64,000 nucleotides of DNA from assembly GCF_009649845.1 (NCBI RefSeq), contig NZ_WJIE01000014.1, positions 62,001 to 126,000 on the forward strand, written 5' to 3'. Positions 53,479-63,106 of this stretch are shown piece after piece. A program made the position numbers and the translations under genes. The notes beneath the pieces were generated by a model that searched no databases, was not told the DNA's origin, and saw only the letters and a list, made by a program, of their open reading frames with translations. The DNA comes from Polyangium spumosum. GTDB taxonomy: Bacteria > Myxococcota_A > Polyangia > Polyangiales > Polyangiaceae. The first letter of the stretch is position 1, and each line of letters opens with the position of its first letter.

Positions 53479-55941
53479 ATGGAATCGGTCGAATCGGTGG
53501 AGCCCGCCGGGCCTCCCGCGCAGAGCGGGGCTCCCGCGCGCCTGCGTCAAGCCCTGGTGACGCTGGCGCTCGTGGCGGGCATCGGCGTCTTCGGTTGGGT
53601 GGTCCACACCCACTACGCGATCCCGAAGTGGCTCTTCTGGCGGTATGCGGGCTACTGGCTCGGCACCCTCGCGGTGGGATTGGCGAGTTATGGCCTCGGC
53701 CACGCCGTGCTCCACCGGGTCCTCCGGACGCGGATGCCGCTCCTCGAGCATGCAATGGTCTCCCTGGCGCTCGGGGTCTACGGCTTCGAGATCCTGATGT
53801 ACCTCCTCGGCCTGCTCGGGCTCTACCGCACGGCCACGTTTTTCGTCCTGCCCGTCGCGCTCCTCGCCGCCGTCGCGCTCCCGCTCTACCGGCACGCGCT
53901 GCACATTCGCCGCGTCATCGCCCGCTCCGCCTCGACCCGCCCGAGGCTCGGCCTCTCCGCGCTCGCCCTCGCGTTTGGCCTGCTCGGCCTGGGGATGATT
54001 TATTTTTACGTCATCACCCCGACGAACATCCAGTTCGACTCGCGCTGGAAACACATGGCCCTCGCCGAGCAGTACGCGGTGCAAGGCGCCGTGCGGCCTG
54101 CGGTCGAGGGCTGGGTCTTCACGGCCCGCCCGCATTTCACGTCGTACCTTTATACGTGGGCCTTCCTCGTCCCCGGGCGCCTCTTCGACAAGATGGAGCT
54201 CGCGGCGCACCTCGAGTTCGGCCTCTTCGTGATGACGACCGTCGTCGGCATCCCGGCCCTCGTGCGGCGCCTCGTGCCGCGCGCCGATCCGCGCTGGATC
54301 TGGGCCGTGCGCTTCGTCTTCCCCGGCGTCCTGCTCTACGACAGCTCCGTCGCCGGCGGCGCCGACCACGTCGGCGCGATGTTCGGGGCGGCGATCGCGC
54401 TCGTCCTCTTCCACGTGCTGCGCGACCTCGACCTCCGGTACATCTCGATCCTCGGCGTCCTCTGCGCCGCCGCGGCGCTCACGAAGGAGACGGTGGCCAT
54501 CATGGTCGTGCCGGCGCCGCTCCTGCTCGTGGTGATTCGCGGGGCCACCCTCGGGGTGCAATCGTTCCGGGGTCGCGCCGCGCCCGACCTCGGGCGCCGC
54601 TGGCTCGTCGCGCCGCTCCTGCTCGGCGGCGTCGGGCTCGCGGCGAGCTCGCCGCTCTGGCTCAAGAACTTCCTCTTCTACGGTGACCCCGTCTATCCGC
54701 TGCTCGGCGCCAAGCTGAACGCGCACCCCTTCACCGACCAGGCCGCGTATCGATTCAAATTCGGTTATGCCGAGGGCCTGCTCTGGCGCCCGACCCGGGA
54801 TCTCCGGGGCCTCCTCCAGACCCTCGTCGCGCTCGTCGATTTCTCGTTCGTCCCGAACGACTGGCCCAAGTTCCACCGGAACGTGCCCGTTTTCGGCTCG
54901 ATGTTCACGCTCCTGCTCGGCTGCCTCCCCTTCCTGAAAAAGACGAAGCGGATCTGGCTCGTCGTGCTCCTCGTGCACGTCGGCATCTTCGTCTGGTACA
55001 GCGTCCATCACCAGGACCGCTACCTCCAGGCGCTCATGCCGCTCATGACGGCGGTCACGGCGGCGATCGCGCTGCGCGTCTGGCGCTCGTTCGGCACAGG
55101 CGCGCGTGTCGCCCTCGCGACCCTGCTCGGGCTGCAGATCGTGTGGGGCGGCGACGTGTATTTCTTCCAGACGCACGCCCACGCGCGCTCCCCGCTCAAG
55201 AACAGCATCGACCTCCTGAGCGCCGGCTTCGAGAAAAAATACGACGCGCGCTTCGACATCCAGGGACACTGGCAGGAGGTCGGCCGGGCGACGCCCCCGG
55301 ACGCGAAGCTGCTCCTGCACATCTGGCCCGACCACCATGCCCACGTCGGGACGTGGCGCAGGACGGTGCTCGACGCGTACCTCTGGCAATTCGGCGTCGA
55401 GTACGGCGCGGCCGGCTCGACCGAGGGGGTCCGCACGACGCTGCGCGACCTCGGCGTCACGCACGTCTTCGCCGAGCCCAACAAGGAGAGCGACGCCGCG
55501 AACTCGATCGCGGCCGACCTCCTCTTCTGGGACTTCGTCACCCACCTCGGCGGACGCAAGACCATTGGCCAGGGGGTCCTCGGCGTGGTCCCGGACAAGC
55601 CCCTCCCGGCGCCCTCGAATGACCTCGTCGCGGTCCTGACCTGCACGACGGCGCCGCCCAAGGGCCTCTTCCACGTGCGGGACCTGCGCGTCCTGCCGTT
55701 TGGCCCGGAGAAGTTCCCTGCGCCCGTCAAGCCCGCGAAGACCAAGGAGGAGGCCGAGGCCCTGCTCGTCCATGCCCAGTTCGCGGTCTTGGAGCGTGAC
55801 TGTTACGCCAAAAAAGCCAAGCCCGCCGGCCTCGGGGGTGTGTTCGAGCTGATCGCGAACCGCAGGAAGTACGGGCCCTTCAAGCCGATGGAGCTCTACC
55901 GCCGCCGGCCCTCCGTCCCGCCGCGGCCCCTCGCGCCCTGA
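53479..55941 (+). CDS. GT-C-type membrane glycosyltransferase or related membrane protein
   Basis: An 820-residue protein with about 12 membrane helices (residues 25-540) and a soluble C-terminal domain of about 280 residues. A first extracytoplasmic loop starting TPTNIQFDSRW carries an Asp where GT-C enzymes keep catalytic acids, and long loops such as KHMALAEQYAVQGAVRP follow. The C-terminal part has FDIQGHWQEVGRATPPDAK and LWQFGVEYG patterns resembling dolichyl-phosphate-mannose-type transferases. I assign GT-C only by topology. No exact donor or acceptor can be read. Its stop abuts the stop of the convergent glycosyltransferase gene with no gap. Confidence 0.6.
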   Translation: MESVESVEPAGPPAQSGAPARLRQALVTLALVAGIGVFGWVVHTHYAIPKWLFWRYAGYWLGTLAVGLASYGLGHAVLHRVLRTRMPLLEHAMVSLALGVYGFEILMYLLGLLGLYRTATFFVLPVALLAAVALPLYRHALHIRRVIARSASTRPRLGLSALALAFGLLGLGMIYFYVITPTNIQFDSRWKHMALAEQYAVQGAVRPAVEGWVFTARPHFTSYLYTWAFLVPGRLFDKMELAAHLEFGLFVMTTVVGIPALVRRLVPRADPRWIWAVRFVFPGVLLYDSSVAGGADHVGAMFGAAIALVLFHVLRDLDLRYISILGVLCAAAALTKETVAIMVVPAPLLLVVIRGATLGVQSFRGRAAPDLGRRWLVAPLLLGGVGLAASSPLWLKNFLFYGDPVYPLLGAKLNAHPFTDQAAYRFKFGYAEGLLWRPTRDLRGLLQTLVALVDFSFVPNDWPKFHRNVPVFGSMFTLLLGCLPFLKKTKRIWLVVLLVHVGIFVWYSVHHQDRYLQALMPLMTAVTAAIALRVWRSFGTGARVALATLLGLQIVWGGDVYFFQTHAHARSPLKNSIDLLSAGFEKKYDARFDIQGHWQEVGRATPPDAKLLLHIWPDHHAHVGTWRRTVLDAYLWQFGVEYGAAGSTEGVRTTLRDLGVTHVFAEPNKESDAANSIAADLLFWDFVTHLGGRKTIGQGVLGVVPDKPLPAPSNDLVAVLTCTTAPPKGLFHVRDLRVLPFGPEKFPAPVKPAKTKEEAEALLVHAQFAVLERDCYAKKAKPAGLGGVFELIANRRKYGPFKPMELYRRRPSVPPRPLAP

Positions 55942-58737
55942 TCAGTTCACCCGCGCCGCCTGCGGGGCCGCCGCGACGAGCACGTCGTCCGCGCACACGT
56001 GCCCCCAGTGCCCCGTGGACTCGTCCACGATCACCACGCGCCCCATCTTGCCGACGTAGGCGCTCGTCGAGAGCTCGGCGGGCCTCAGGATCTCGTCGTT
56101 CCTGCCGCAGGCCCGCGCGACGACGCGGCCTTCGACCTCCAGGCCCACGAACGTCTTCTGGCAATCCCTCCCGCCGCCCACGAGGACGTGAATGGTCTGC
56201 CCGTCGAGCGTCATCGGCGGCAGCGCGACCTTGCCTTTCGACGCGTCTCCCCCGTGATACCCGTTCACGAAGCCGCGCCCGAGCCACCCTGTGACGTCCG
56301 ACTGATTGCCGATCGGGCCCGCCGCCGGCGCCTTGCCGAACGCCGTGCCCGTGACCTCCGTCCCCTTGGGGAACGCCTCGTCGAAGCGCCATTGCACGGA
56401 GAAACGCGCCGCGAAGGTGCGCACGTCGGGATCCGACTCGGGCAGCTCCATACGCGCCGCGCGGAAGAGCTCGACCCCGTTGCCGGGCAGGTTCGCTCGG
56501 AGCCGGGCGCGGACGTCGTCTCCCCTGCCGCCCGACCAGTGGATCCCGTCGATGTAGAGGCCCATCCCGCGGCCTTTGTCCTCGTCGACGATCCGGAGCG
56601 TGGCGCTCTTTCCCTGCAGATCCTCGATTTGCCAGGCCTCGGGCGTGAGCTTCTTGTCGGTGCGGGGCCGCGCCGTGCGCGCGACCTGCCCGTCCACCAC
56701 GAGCTCCACCCGCAATCCCGGGCTCGATCGGCCGCCGAGCGCGAAACGTAGCTCGGGCCGCGCCAAGGCCCCGAGGTGGATCTCCAGGGTCCCCGTGCCG
56801 TCACCTTCGTCCGGCAGCGAGGCGAGCAGGCTCTTTCCCGTCGCGCCCGGGCGTTTGCCCTGCTCGATCCGCAGCCCCGACCCCTGCACCGTCGCGCCCT
56901 TCGGCAGGTCATCCTCGAAATCGGCGATCTCGGCGAGCCGCGCCCGCAGCTCGCCGAGCAGCTTGTCCCGATCCGGGTGGCGCTCCAGGAAGACCTCGTA
57001 GAAATGCATGGAATCGAGCAGCTCGTTCCGCGGGCCGGTGCGCACGAGCGCCCGGATGTCGCGGGCCGGATCCGGGATCGAGGCGCTCTTCGCGGTCGCG
57101 CGGAGCACCTTCGCGACCTCCGGGTCCCAGCGGATGAAATGGAACGTGTGCCCGTCGACGTTCGCGCGGGTGTTTTCCTTGAACTTCTCGCCCCAGGGAT
57201 TGCCGAGGTCGACGACCGCGCCCTCCGCGAGCCGATCCTCCAGGTTGCCGCGCTTCTCGTGCCCCGGCCGCCCGCGCTTCTCGATCGGCTTGTGCGCGAT
57301 GCGCCGGTTGGCGAGGCCATAGAGGTCGACGATGGGCAGGTCGGCGTACCAGCCCACGAGCCCGATACAATCGATGGAGAGGCGGGGCTTCAATCCGCGG
57401 GCGACGAAGAGCTTGTCGAGCTTCTGGCCCATGCCCGCGTAGGTCGAGCCGGATTCCAGGGGGAAGACGCTCTTCAGGGGGTAAAACGTGTTCTCCTCGG
57501 CGAGGTTCCAGCGCTTCTCGTAGGGCTTGAGCACGCGGACGGGCAGGACGGCGAGCGCGACGGCGAGCGCCGCGGCCGAGCCGAAGAACACGCGGGCGGG
57601 CGCGGAGACCTCACGCAGGCGATATCGAAGGGCGACCTCGGTCGTGGCCGCGAGGATGGGCAGGAGCGAGATGAAGAAGCGATGCTCCATGAAATCGCCG
57701 CCGACCTTCATGACGTACTGGCCGTAGACGAGGGCCGAGAGGATCGCGAAGAAGCGGAGGCGGGTCTCGGCGCGGTTCCGGGGCCGGCCGAGGATCGCGG
57801 CGAGGAAGAGGGGCAACCAGAGGACGGCGCCGCTCGTGAACAGGAAATGGGCGCCGTAGACGGCGCCCTGGGCCCAGTACGTGAGGTTGCCGGATTTGGC
57901 GTAATAGGTATTCGGGAAGAAATCGCCGTACGCGTGCCAGCGCCAGAAGAAATAGGGGACGTAGATCAGGACGAGGGGGGCGCCGTAGGCGAAATAGCGG
58001 CGGAGGTCGAGCCTGTTCCAGAGGGGCCGCTCCTCGTTGTGGACGAGGTCCTCGGCGACGAGGGCGAGGCCCATGCATCCATAAAGGAGCAGGTGATCGG
58101 GCCGGGTGAGCGTGGCGGCGGTGAGGGCGAGCCCGGCCCAGAGCGCGCCATTCTTGCGGAGCGAGGCCCACATGCCGACGGCGACGAGCATCGCGGCCGG
58201 CATGGTCTCGAGGCCGGAGGAGGCGAAGGTGTGGAACGGTCGGCTCGCGGCGAGGGCGATCGCGGCGAAGGGGAAAATCGCGGGCTTCGGGCTCGCCTTG
58301 CGCACGACGAGGGCGACGAAGACGATCGCGAGCACGTACGAGGCGAGATTGCCGAAGAGCCCGGCGTGCGGGATGGAGACGCGGACCTTGGCGAGCAGGC
58401 CGAGGACCAGCGTCCACAGAAAATTCGTGTACCCCTCGACCCACTCGCCCGGGTTGAAGACGAGGCCGTCGCCGCGGGCGAAGTTGCGCGCATACCGGAA
58501 CGAGATGAACGCGTCGTCACAGAGCCATCGAATCTTCCAGGCGAAGAAGAGCCCCGCGCCGACGCCGGCGAGCAGGGTGATCGCGTAGAGGACACGCTTG
58601 ACGGCGCGGGAGACGCGGCCCGCGAGGAAACGCTCGAGGAGGAGCAGGAGGGCGGCGCCGAGGATCAAGCCGGCGAGGAGGGGGAGGCTCTGCTGGATGG
58701 CGGTGGCCGCGGCGCGGGCGATTTCGAGGAGGGTCAC
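55942..58737 (-). CDS. GT-C/AftB-like membrane glycosyltransferase with C-terminal carbohydrate-binding modules
   Basis: A 931-residue protein. Around ten helices cover residues 1-400. The first loop, CDDAFISFRYARNFARGDGL, followed by WVEGYTNFLWT, matches the arabinofuranosyltransferase AftB-like GT-C group; the Asp-Asp pair is the presumed catalytic site. After a linker, the C-terminus carries two copies of a beta-sandwich seen with levanases: the second shows GRGFVNGYHGGD, VGGGRDCQKTFVGLEVEGRVV and ESTGHWGHVCADDV. Such modules bind glycans or lipids. The enzyme likely adds sugars to surface polymers using a lipid-linked donor. ATG 58737 begins the first helix. Confidence 0.75.
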   Translation of the reverse strand: MTLLEIARAAATAIQQSLPLLAGLILGAALLLLLERFLAGRVSRAVKRVLYAITLLAGVGAGLFFAWKIRWLCDDAFISFRYARNFARGDGLVFNPGEWVEGYTNFLWTLVLGLLAKVRVSIPHAGLFGNLASYVLAIVFVALVVRKASPKPAIFPFAAIALAASRPFHTFASSGLETMPAAMLVAVGMWASLRKNGALWAGLALTAATLTRPDHLLLYGCMGLALVAEDLVHNEERPLWNRLDLRRYFAYGAPLVLIYVPYFFWRWHAYGDFFPNTYYAKSGNLTYWAQGAVYGAHFLFTSGAVLWLPLFLAAILGRPRNRAETRLRFFAILSALVYGQYVMKVGGDFMEHRFFISLLPILAATTEVALRYRLREVSAPARVFFGSAAALAVALAVLPVRVLKPYEKRWNLAEENTFYPLKSVFPLESGSTYAGMGQKLDKLFVARGLKPRLSIDCIGLVGWYADLPIVDLYGLANRRIAHKPIEKRGRPGHEKRGNLEDRLAEGAVVDLGNPWGEKFKENTRANVDGHTFHFIRWDPEVAKVLRATAKSASIPDPARDIRALVRTGPRNELLDSMHFYEVFLERHPDRDKLLGELRARLAEIADFEDDLPKGATVQGSGLRIEQGKRPGATGKSLLASLPDEGDGTGTLEIHLGALARPELRFALGGRSSPGLRVELVVDGQVARTARPRTDKKLTPEAWQIEDLQGKSATLRIVDEDKGRGMGLYIDGIHWSGGRGDDVRARLRANLPGNGVELFRAARMELPESDPDVRTFAARFSVQWRFDEAFPKGTEVTGTAFGKAPAAGPIGNQSDVTGWLGRGFVNGYHGGDASKGKVALPPMTLDGQTIHVLVGGGRDCQKTFVGLEVEGRVVARACGRNDEILRPAELSTSAYVGKMGRVVIVDESTGHWGHVCADDVLVAAAPQAARVN

Positions 58738-58873
58738 GGGGACGGGCGGGAGACTAGTACATCCAGGGGGAAGTTCTAGGGGGGTCGTGCGGGGCGGGAG
58801 GCGTGTGAGGGCGAAGGCTTCCGCGCGGATGGCACGTGAGCATCGGAGCCGGATGTATCTTCAGCCGTCGGGA

Positions 58874-59515
58874 CTAGAACACCGCGGAGCAAGCCACCAC
58901 GAGGTTGAGGAAGTTCGCATTGCACTGCGCCTGCAGCGCGGCATTCCCCCCTGCGGCGTTGAGGCAGAACGTGTACCCCGTGAGGTTGGTGTCGAGGCAC
59001 AACTCGTAAGCGGCGAGAGACGCGGTGAGCGCGAGCGCGCCCTCTCCGGTATCGTCGGGCGGATCCGCGGCTTCCGGGAGGTTCATGGAGAGCCTCCTGC
59101 CACGCGCGACCTGGCGGACGACACTCTCCAGGTTCCTCCCCGCTGCATTGACGCGGTTCGCCGAGTAGCGGAGCCTCGTGGCGCTGGCGAATCGATTGCG
59201 CTTGAAGCCCGCGAGCTCGATGTAGAGCTGACGGGCTGCGTTCTTGACGGCGGGGACCGGGATCTGCTCGATCTGCGCCGGCGAGGGGAGAGAGATGTTC
59301 TGCGCGACCCGCATGAGCTCGCGCCTCCCCACCACCGCGGGCTGAACGACGAGGTCATCGACGGCCGGCGCCGCCTCGTCCTCGGGTGCCTCGACGGTCG
59401 CGACGCAGCCCTGCCCGGCGAGCAGGGTGCTTCCCGCGAGGAGCCCGAAGGCGAGCGCGGCGCGCCTCATCTTCAACTTCTGAACCCAATGGATCGAGAA
59501 AAAGCGGTTCGACAT
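58874..59515 (-). CDS. Predicted secreted protein/lipoprotein of unknown function
   Basis: A 213-residue protein. The N-terminus is basic (MRRAALAF at 16) with a hydrophobic stretch ending in LLAGQGC, a possible lipobox, and the rest is helical with four cysteines at the C-terminus (CLDTNL, FCLNAAGG, CNANF, VACSAVF). No family recognised. AGGAGG lies 5 nt before ATG 59515, so translation starts 15 residues before the signal peptide's Met, giving a longer cytosolic tail than usual. Confidence 0.6.
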   Translation of the reverse strand: MSNRFFSIHWVQKLKMRRAALAFGLLAGSTLLAGQGCVATVEAPEDEAAPAVDDLVVQPAVVGRRELMRVAQNISLPSPAQIEQIPVPAVKNAARQLYIELAGFKRNRFASATRLRYSANRVNAAGRNLESVVRQVARGRRLSMNLPEAADPPDDTGEGALALTASLAAYELCLDTNLTGYTFCLNAAGGNAALQAQCNANFLNLVVACSAVF

Positions 59516-59631
59516 CGCGACCTCCTGGCGCCGGTTTCGACGCCTGATGAGATCGTTGAGCCCCGCGGGCCTCCGTCAATCAGGCGTGCGCGGCGCGGCG
59601 AGACGCGGCCGTCGTCCTCCCCGCGCGCCGC

Positions 59632-61335
59632 TCACCGGCCCTCGTTCTGCAGCCGCTCCGCGACCGAGGTGTGCACCGCGATGTACGCCGGCAGATCCTC
59701 GTGGTCGTCGTGGATCACGCGATAACCATGCTTCCCGAGCCACGCGGGCGGCCTCCCTGCGTCGAAGATGATCACCGGGGGGGTGAGGTTGCACCTCTGC
59801 TCGAGCTCCTTTCCGTGCTCGATGACGTACTTGAGCTCGATATACACCCCGTGCACGAGGCGCCGCTGCGCGCGCGGGGGCACGCAGCCGGCGAGCTCCT
59901 TCGACGACAGGTTGTACAGGTCGAGGAAATGCATCGCGCCGTGATACCTCTGCATCACGTGATACGGCACCATCCCCGCCTGGCCCGAGACGAAAGAGAG
60001 GGGCCGCTCGCGCGTCGGGCCGAGCTTCTCGAGCGTCTCCAGGAGCACGGGCAGGAGCTTCGCGTCGCGGCGGTGCGGGCGGTTCGCGAGCTCCGGGAAG
60101 GAGAGGTCCGCCATGCCGGGTTTGTCGCGCGCCGCGCGCGCGTGTTTCGTGGCCTCGGTCCACCGGTGGCTCATGTTCGAAGGCGACCGGCCGTAATCGA
60201 TCACGGCGCTCAGGTTGAGCCAGAGGAGCGTCGCCCCGAACAAAAAGCCCGCCGCCGCCCGATCTCGCGCGGCGCGGTCGATCACGAAGAGCACGAGCAC
60301 GACGTACGCCGGCATGGCGGGCACGAGGAATCGGGCCCCCGTCATCCAGTCGCCCCCGCTCATCAGGACGAATGCCGTCGAAGCAAATGCGAGCGCCGCC
60401 GTGAGCACGACGGACATCGGCAGACGGCGCTTCACCACGCCCCAGGCGACCATGACGAGCGCCACGCAGAGGAGGGGCACGTACGCCGAATTCGTCCCCT
60501 CGAAGCCCGCTCGCGCGTAACGAAACCCGTGCTCGAGGTCGAACCCCCCCGATTTCATGGCCGCGGGGTTCGGCACGGCGCTGCCGAAGACCACCTTGCG
60601 ATAGATGACGAGCGCTGCCACGGACACGACCGACGCGCCGAAGATGTGCAGGCTCCTGAAAAAACGCCGCCGCGCCTCCCCCGTCTTCTCGAGCGCGCGA
60701 AGCAAAAACGAATACGTCGCCGCCGTCGCCGCGAGCCCCAGCAAGATCACGGGTGACTCCGGCCGCGCGCCGGCGAGACCCGCGGATACGAGGACGACGG
60801 GCGCGAGGGCGCGAAGGGCCTGGCCACGCGTCCGCGCCGCGGGCGGGTCCGCCTCCACGTACCGCGTGATCACGAGCACGGCGAGCACGCCGAGCAGCGC
60901 CGTCATGGAGGTCTCCATGCCGCTCGTGCTCCAGTACAAGAAACACATGCTCGTCGCGAGCAGCGGCGCCGCGAGCGGCGAGAGCCGCGGGGACACGCCA
61001 CGCGCGAGGGCCGTCACGACCCCGAGGGCGAGCGCCGCGCAGCCTATGCTGGTGATCCAGCCGAGGAGCGGCGCGCCCGCGCCCGTGAGCTTCTCGGCGA
61101 GCGCGAGCCACACGACGAGCGAGAGGCTCGAGCTCTGCTCGATACGCTGGCCATTGTAATTGACGATCGACCCGAATCGCGCGAGCGCGTGGGAGGCCCA
61201 GTACGTGATGTGGCTGTCGTCATGCCCGGCCGAGGGGAAGTAGGTGGCGCCGAGCACGACGCCGAGGAGCAGACCCAGGGCGAGCCCGACCCAAGGGGCA
61301 TGCTCGCGTAGCCGTTGCAGGAGACGCGTCATCAT
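59632..61335 (-). CDS. GT-C-type membrane glycosyltransferase (Dpm/ArnT-like)
   Basis: A 567-residue membrane protein with about ten helices. The first loop, PSAGHDDSHITYWASHAL, carries the Asp pair typical of GT-C enzymes, and TSGMETSMTALLGVLAVLV and GARPESPVILLGLAAT follow as in the AftB-like/PMT group. The soluble C-terminal domain is about 160 residues. It shares the DD-loop and GMET-type helix with the larger 931-residue gene upstream, so the two are likely paralogues acting on related sugars. ATG 61335 is preceded by AAGG. About 330 bases of repeat-rich DNA lie upstream. Confidence 0.72.
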   Translation of the reverse strand: MMTRLLQRLREHAPWVGLALGLLLGVVLGATYFPSAGHDDSHITYWASHALARFGSIVNYNGQRIEQSSSLSLVVWLALAEKLTGAGAPLLGWITSIGCAALALGVVTALARGVSPRLSPLAAPLLATSMCFLYWSTSGMETSMTALLGVLAVLVITRYVEADPPAARTRGQALRALAPVVLVSAGLAGARPESPVILLGLAATAATYSFLLRALEKTGEARRRFFRSLHIFGASVVSVAALVIYRKVVFGSAVPNPAAMKSGGFDLEHGFRYARAGFEGTNSAYVPLLCVALVMVAWGVVKRRLPMSVVLTAALAFASTAFVLMSGGDWMTGARFLVPAMPAYVVLVLFVIDRAARDRAAAGFLFGATLLWLNLSAVIDYGRSPSNMSHRWTEATKHARAARDKPGMADLSFPELANRPHRRDAKLLPVLLETLEKLGPTRERPLSFVSGQAGMVPYHVMQRYHGAMHFLDLYNLSSKELAGCVPPRAQRRLVHGVYIELKYVIEHGKELEQRCNLTPPVIIFDAGRPPAWLGKHGYRVIHDDHEDLPAYIAVHTSVAERLQNEGR

Positions 61336-61661
61336 CGTGACCTTCGCGCCTCTCCTACCACGAGTTCCCCCACCCCGAGCACACGCACGCCCCTCCCTCC
61401 CCGCCTGGATCGTCCCCCGTGCCTCACGCACGGCCCTCGCTCGCCGTCTCCATCCCCCTCCGCGCGCCACGCAAGATGCTCCCTCGGCGCTCCGAGTCAC
61501 CCCCGCGCCTCACGCAAGATGCTCCCTTGGCGCTCCGAGTGACCCTCGTGCGTCACGCAAGATGCTCCCTCGGCGCTCCGAGTGACCCCCGTGCGCCACG
61601 CACGACGTCCACACCCGACACCAAGCGCGCCCCGTGCGCCCCCCACGGCGCCCCTCCTCAC
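61336..61661. other. Repeat-rich intergenic region
   Basis: This 326-base stretch between two minus-strand genes holds three 43-bp tandem repeats (described separately) and a C-rich flank. I see no convincing gene; the plus-strand open frames here are repeat-derived and Pro/Arg-rich. Confidence 0.6.
61468..61604. repeat. Three tandem 43-bp repeats with internal hairpin
   Basis: Units begin at 61468, 61511 and 61554, with a truncated fourth at 61597. All start CACGCAAGATGCTCCCT. Each contains CTCGG-CGCT-CCGAG, a 5-bp hairpin with a 4-nt loop; in copy 2 one stem position is T instead of C, which still allows a G-U pair in a plus-strand RNA. There are no variable spacers, so this is not a CRISPR. 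The array sits upstream of the minus-strand GT-C gene. Confidence 0.75.
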
Positions 61662-62621
61662 CTACGACCCGACGATCCGCCCCCGATTCGCCTCGTACCA
61701 GGCGATCGTCTTCCCCAGCCCCTCCTCCAGCGTCGTCCGCGCCTCGAACCCGAACCACTCCCGCGCTCGCGTCACGTCCAGCATCCGGCGCGGTTGACCG
61801 TTCGGGCGCGACGTGTCCCACACGATCGCCCCCTCGTACCCACACCCCTGCGCGATCCGCCCCGCCAGATCCCGCATCGACACCTCACGCCCCGCGCCCA
61901 GGTTCACCGGCTCCTCGCCGTCGTACCGCTCCGCCGCCAGCACCAGCCCCTCCGCCGCGTCCTCCACGTACAAAAACTCCCGCGTCGGTGAGCCGTCGCC
62001 CCAGAGCGTCACCGTCTGCTCGCCCGAGCGGCGCGCCTCCACGAACTTGCGGATCATCGCCGGGATCACGTGCGAGTCCTCGAGGTCGAAGTTGTCCCGC
62101 GGCCCGTAGAGGTTCACCGGGAAGACGACGACAAACTTCGACCCGAACTCTTTCCGGTACGCCTGCGCCATCACGAGCAGCGCCTTCTTGGCGATGCCGT
62201 ACGGCGCGTTCGTCTCCTCCGGATACCCGTTCCACAGGTCCTCCTCCCGGAACGGCACCGGCGCGTATTTCGGATAAGCACAGATGGTCCCTGCCACCAG
62301 CACCTTCGGCGTCCCCGCCCGCCGCGCCTCTTCGAGCACGTGCAGCCCCATCTGCATGTTGTCCCGGAAGAACGTGCCCGGGTGCCGCCGGTTCGCGCCG
62401 ATCCCGCCCACGCGCGCCGCCAGATGCAAGACCAGGTCGGGCCGGACCGTTTCGAAGAGAGACCGCGCCGCCCGCGCGTCCGTCAGATCGAACGCCGACG
62501 AGCGCGGGACCACGACCTCCCGCGCCCCACGCGCCTTCAGCACTTCCACGACGTGCGAGCCAAGGAACCCGGCGCCGCCGGTGACGAGGATCTTGGAGGA
62601 AGTCAGAGGAAACATCGGCAT
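61662..62621 (-). CDS. fcl: GDP-L-fucose synthase
   Basis: Short-chain dehydrogenase that makes GDP-L-fucose from GDP-4-keto-6-deoxymannose (NADPH epimerase-reductase). The 319-residue protein has the Rossmann motif VTGGAGFLGSH and the catalytic Ser/Tyr/Lys region AGTICAYPKYAPVPF and YGIAKKAL (YxxxK). The VGGIGANRRHPGTFFRDN segment near 70-90 is specific for GDP-fucose synthases. Fucose is used in surface polysaccharide. No gmd gene is in the window. The start is uncertain among GTG 62630, ATG 62621 and ATG 62615; none has a ribosome site. It is divergent from an XRE regulator. Confidence 0.93.
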   Translation of the reverse strand: MPMFPLTSSKILVTGGAGFLGSHVVEVLKARGAREVVVPRSSAFDLTDARAARSLFETVRPDLVLHLAARVGGIGANRRHPGTFFRDNMQMGLHVLEEARRAGTPKVLVAGTICAYPKYAPVPFREEDLWNGYPEETNAPYGIAKKALLVMAQAYRKEFGSKFVVVFPVNLYGPRDNFDLEDSHVIPAMIRKFVEARRSGEQTVTLWGDGSPTREFLYVEDAAEGLVLAAERYDGEEPVNLGAGREVSMRDLAGRIAQGCGYEGAIVWDTSRPNGQPRRMLDVTRAREWFGFEARTTLEEGLGKTIAWYEANRGRIVGS

Positions 62622-62701
62622 GGGAAGCACGACCCGGACGTAGGCGATACCAAACCCCCCGAGCGAATGCAGCCAGTCGATCGAGAAATAGCGAGAAGCA
62701 C

Positions 62702-63106
62702 ATGCCGCGCAGAGTCCGCCCCAAGAAGCTCTTCCTCTCCATCGGCGAGCGCCTGAAGGCGTTTCGCCTCGCGGCAGGGCTCACCCAGGAGGAGGTCGCC
62801 GAAGGCCACGACCCGGACGAGTCGTTCGCCAACAAGGGCCACATCTCCAGCATCGAGCACGGCCTGGCGAACCCGACCGTCGAGACGTTGCAGCGTATCG
62901 CCGAGGCCCTCGGCGTGGAGCTCGTCGACCTGGTCGTCTCGCCCGACGAGAGCCCCCGTCACGCGCTCATCGCCCTCTCGCGCACGCTCTCCGACGAGGC
63001 GCTCGCCGAGATCCTGAAGAAACACGGGCCCGTGCCGGAGCTCGTGCCCCGCAAACGGAAACGGATGCATCACCGGGCGAGCGGGGCGCGGTCGAAGGCG
63101 CGGTGA
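62702..63106 (+). CDS. XRE-family transcription regulator
   Basis: A 134-residue protein with a Cro/C1-type helix-turn-helix at about 13-75 (RLKAFRLAAGLTQEEVAE, HISSIEHGLANPTVETLQRIA). The C-terminal ~55 residues are helical and very basic (RKRKRMHHRASGARSKAR). The insertion HDPDESFANKG between helix 2 and 3 is longer than usual. The gene is divergent from GDP-fucose synthase and convergent with the nucleotide-sugar epimerase, so it may control surface-sugar genes. Stops of this gene and the epimerase gene abut. Confidence 0.88.
   Translation: MPRRVRPKKLFLSIGERLKAFRLAAGLTQEEVAEGHDPDESFANKGHISSIEHGLANPTVETLQRIAEALGVELVDLVVSPDESPRHALIALSRTLSDEALAEILKKHGPVPELVPRKRKRMHHRASGARSKAR

Noticed and set aside
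61468-61604. 43-bp repeats as a CRISPR array
   Set aside because: Units are directly contiguous, with no variable spacers and no cas genes nearby.
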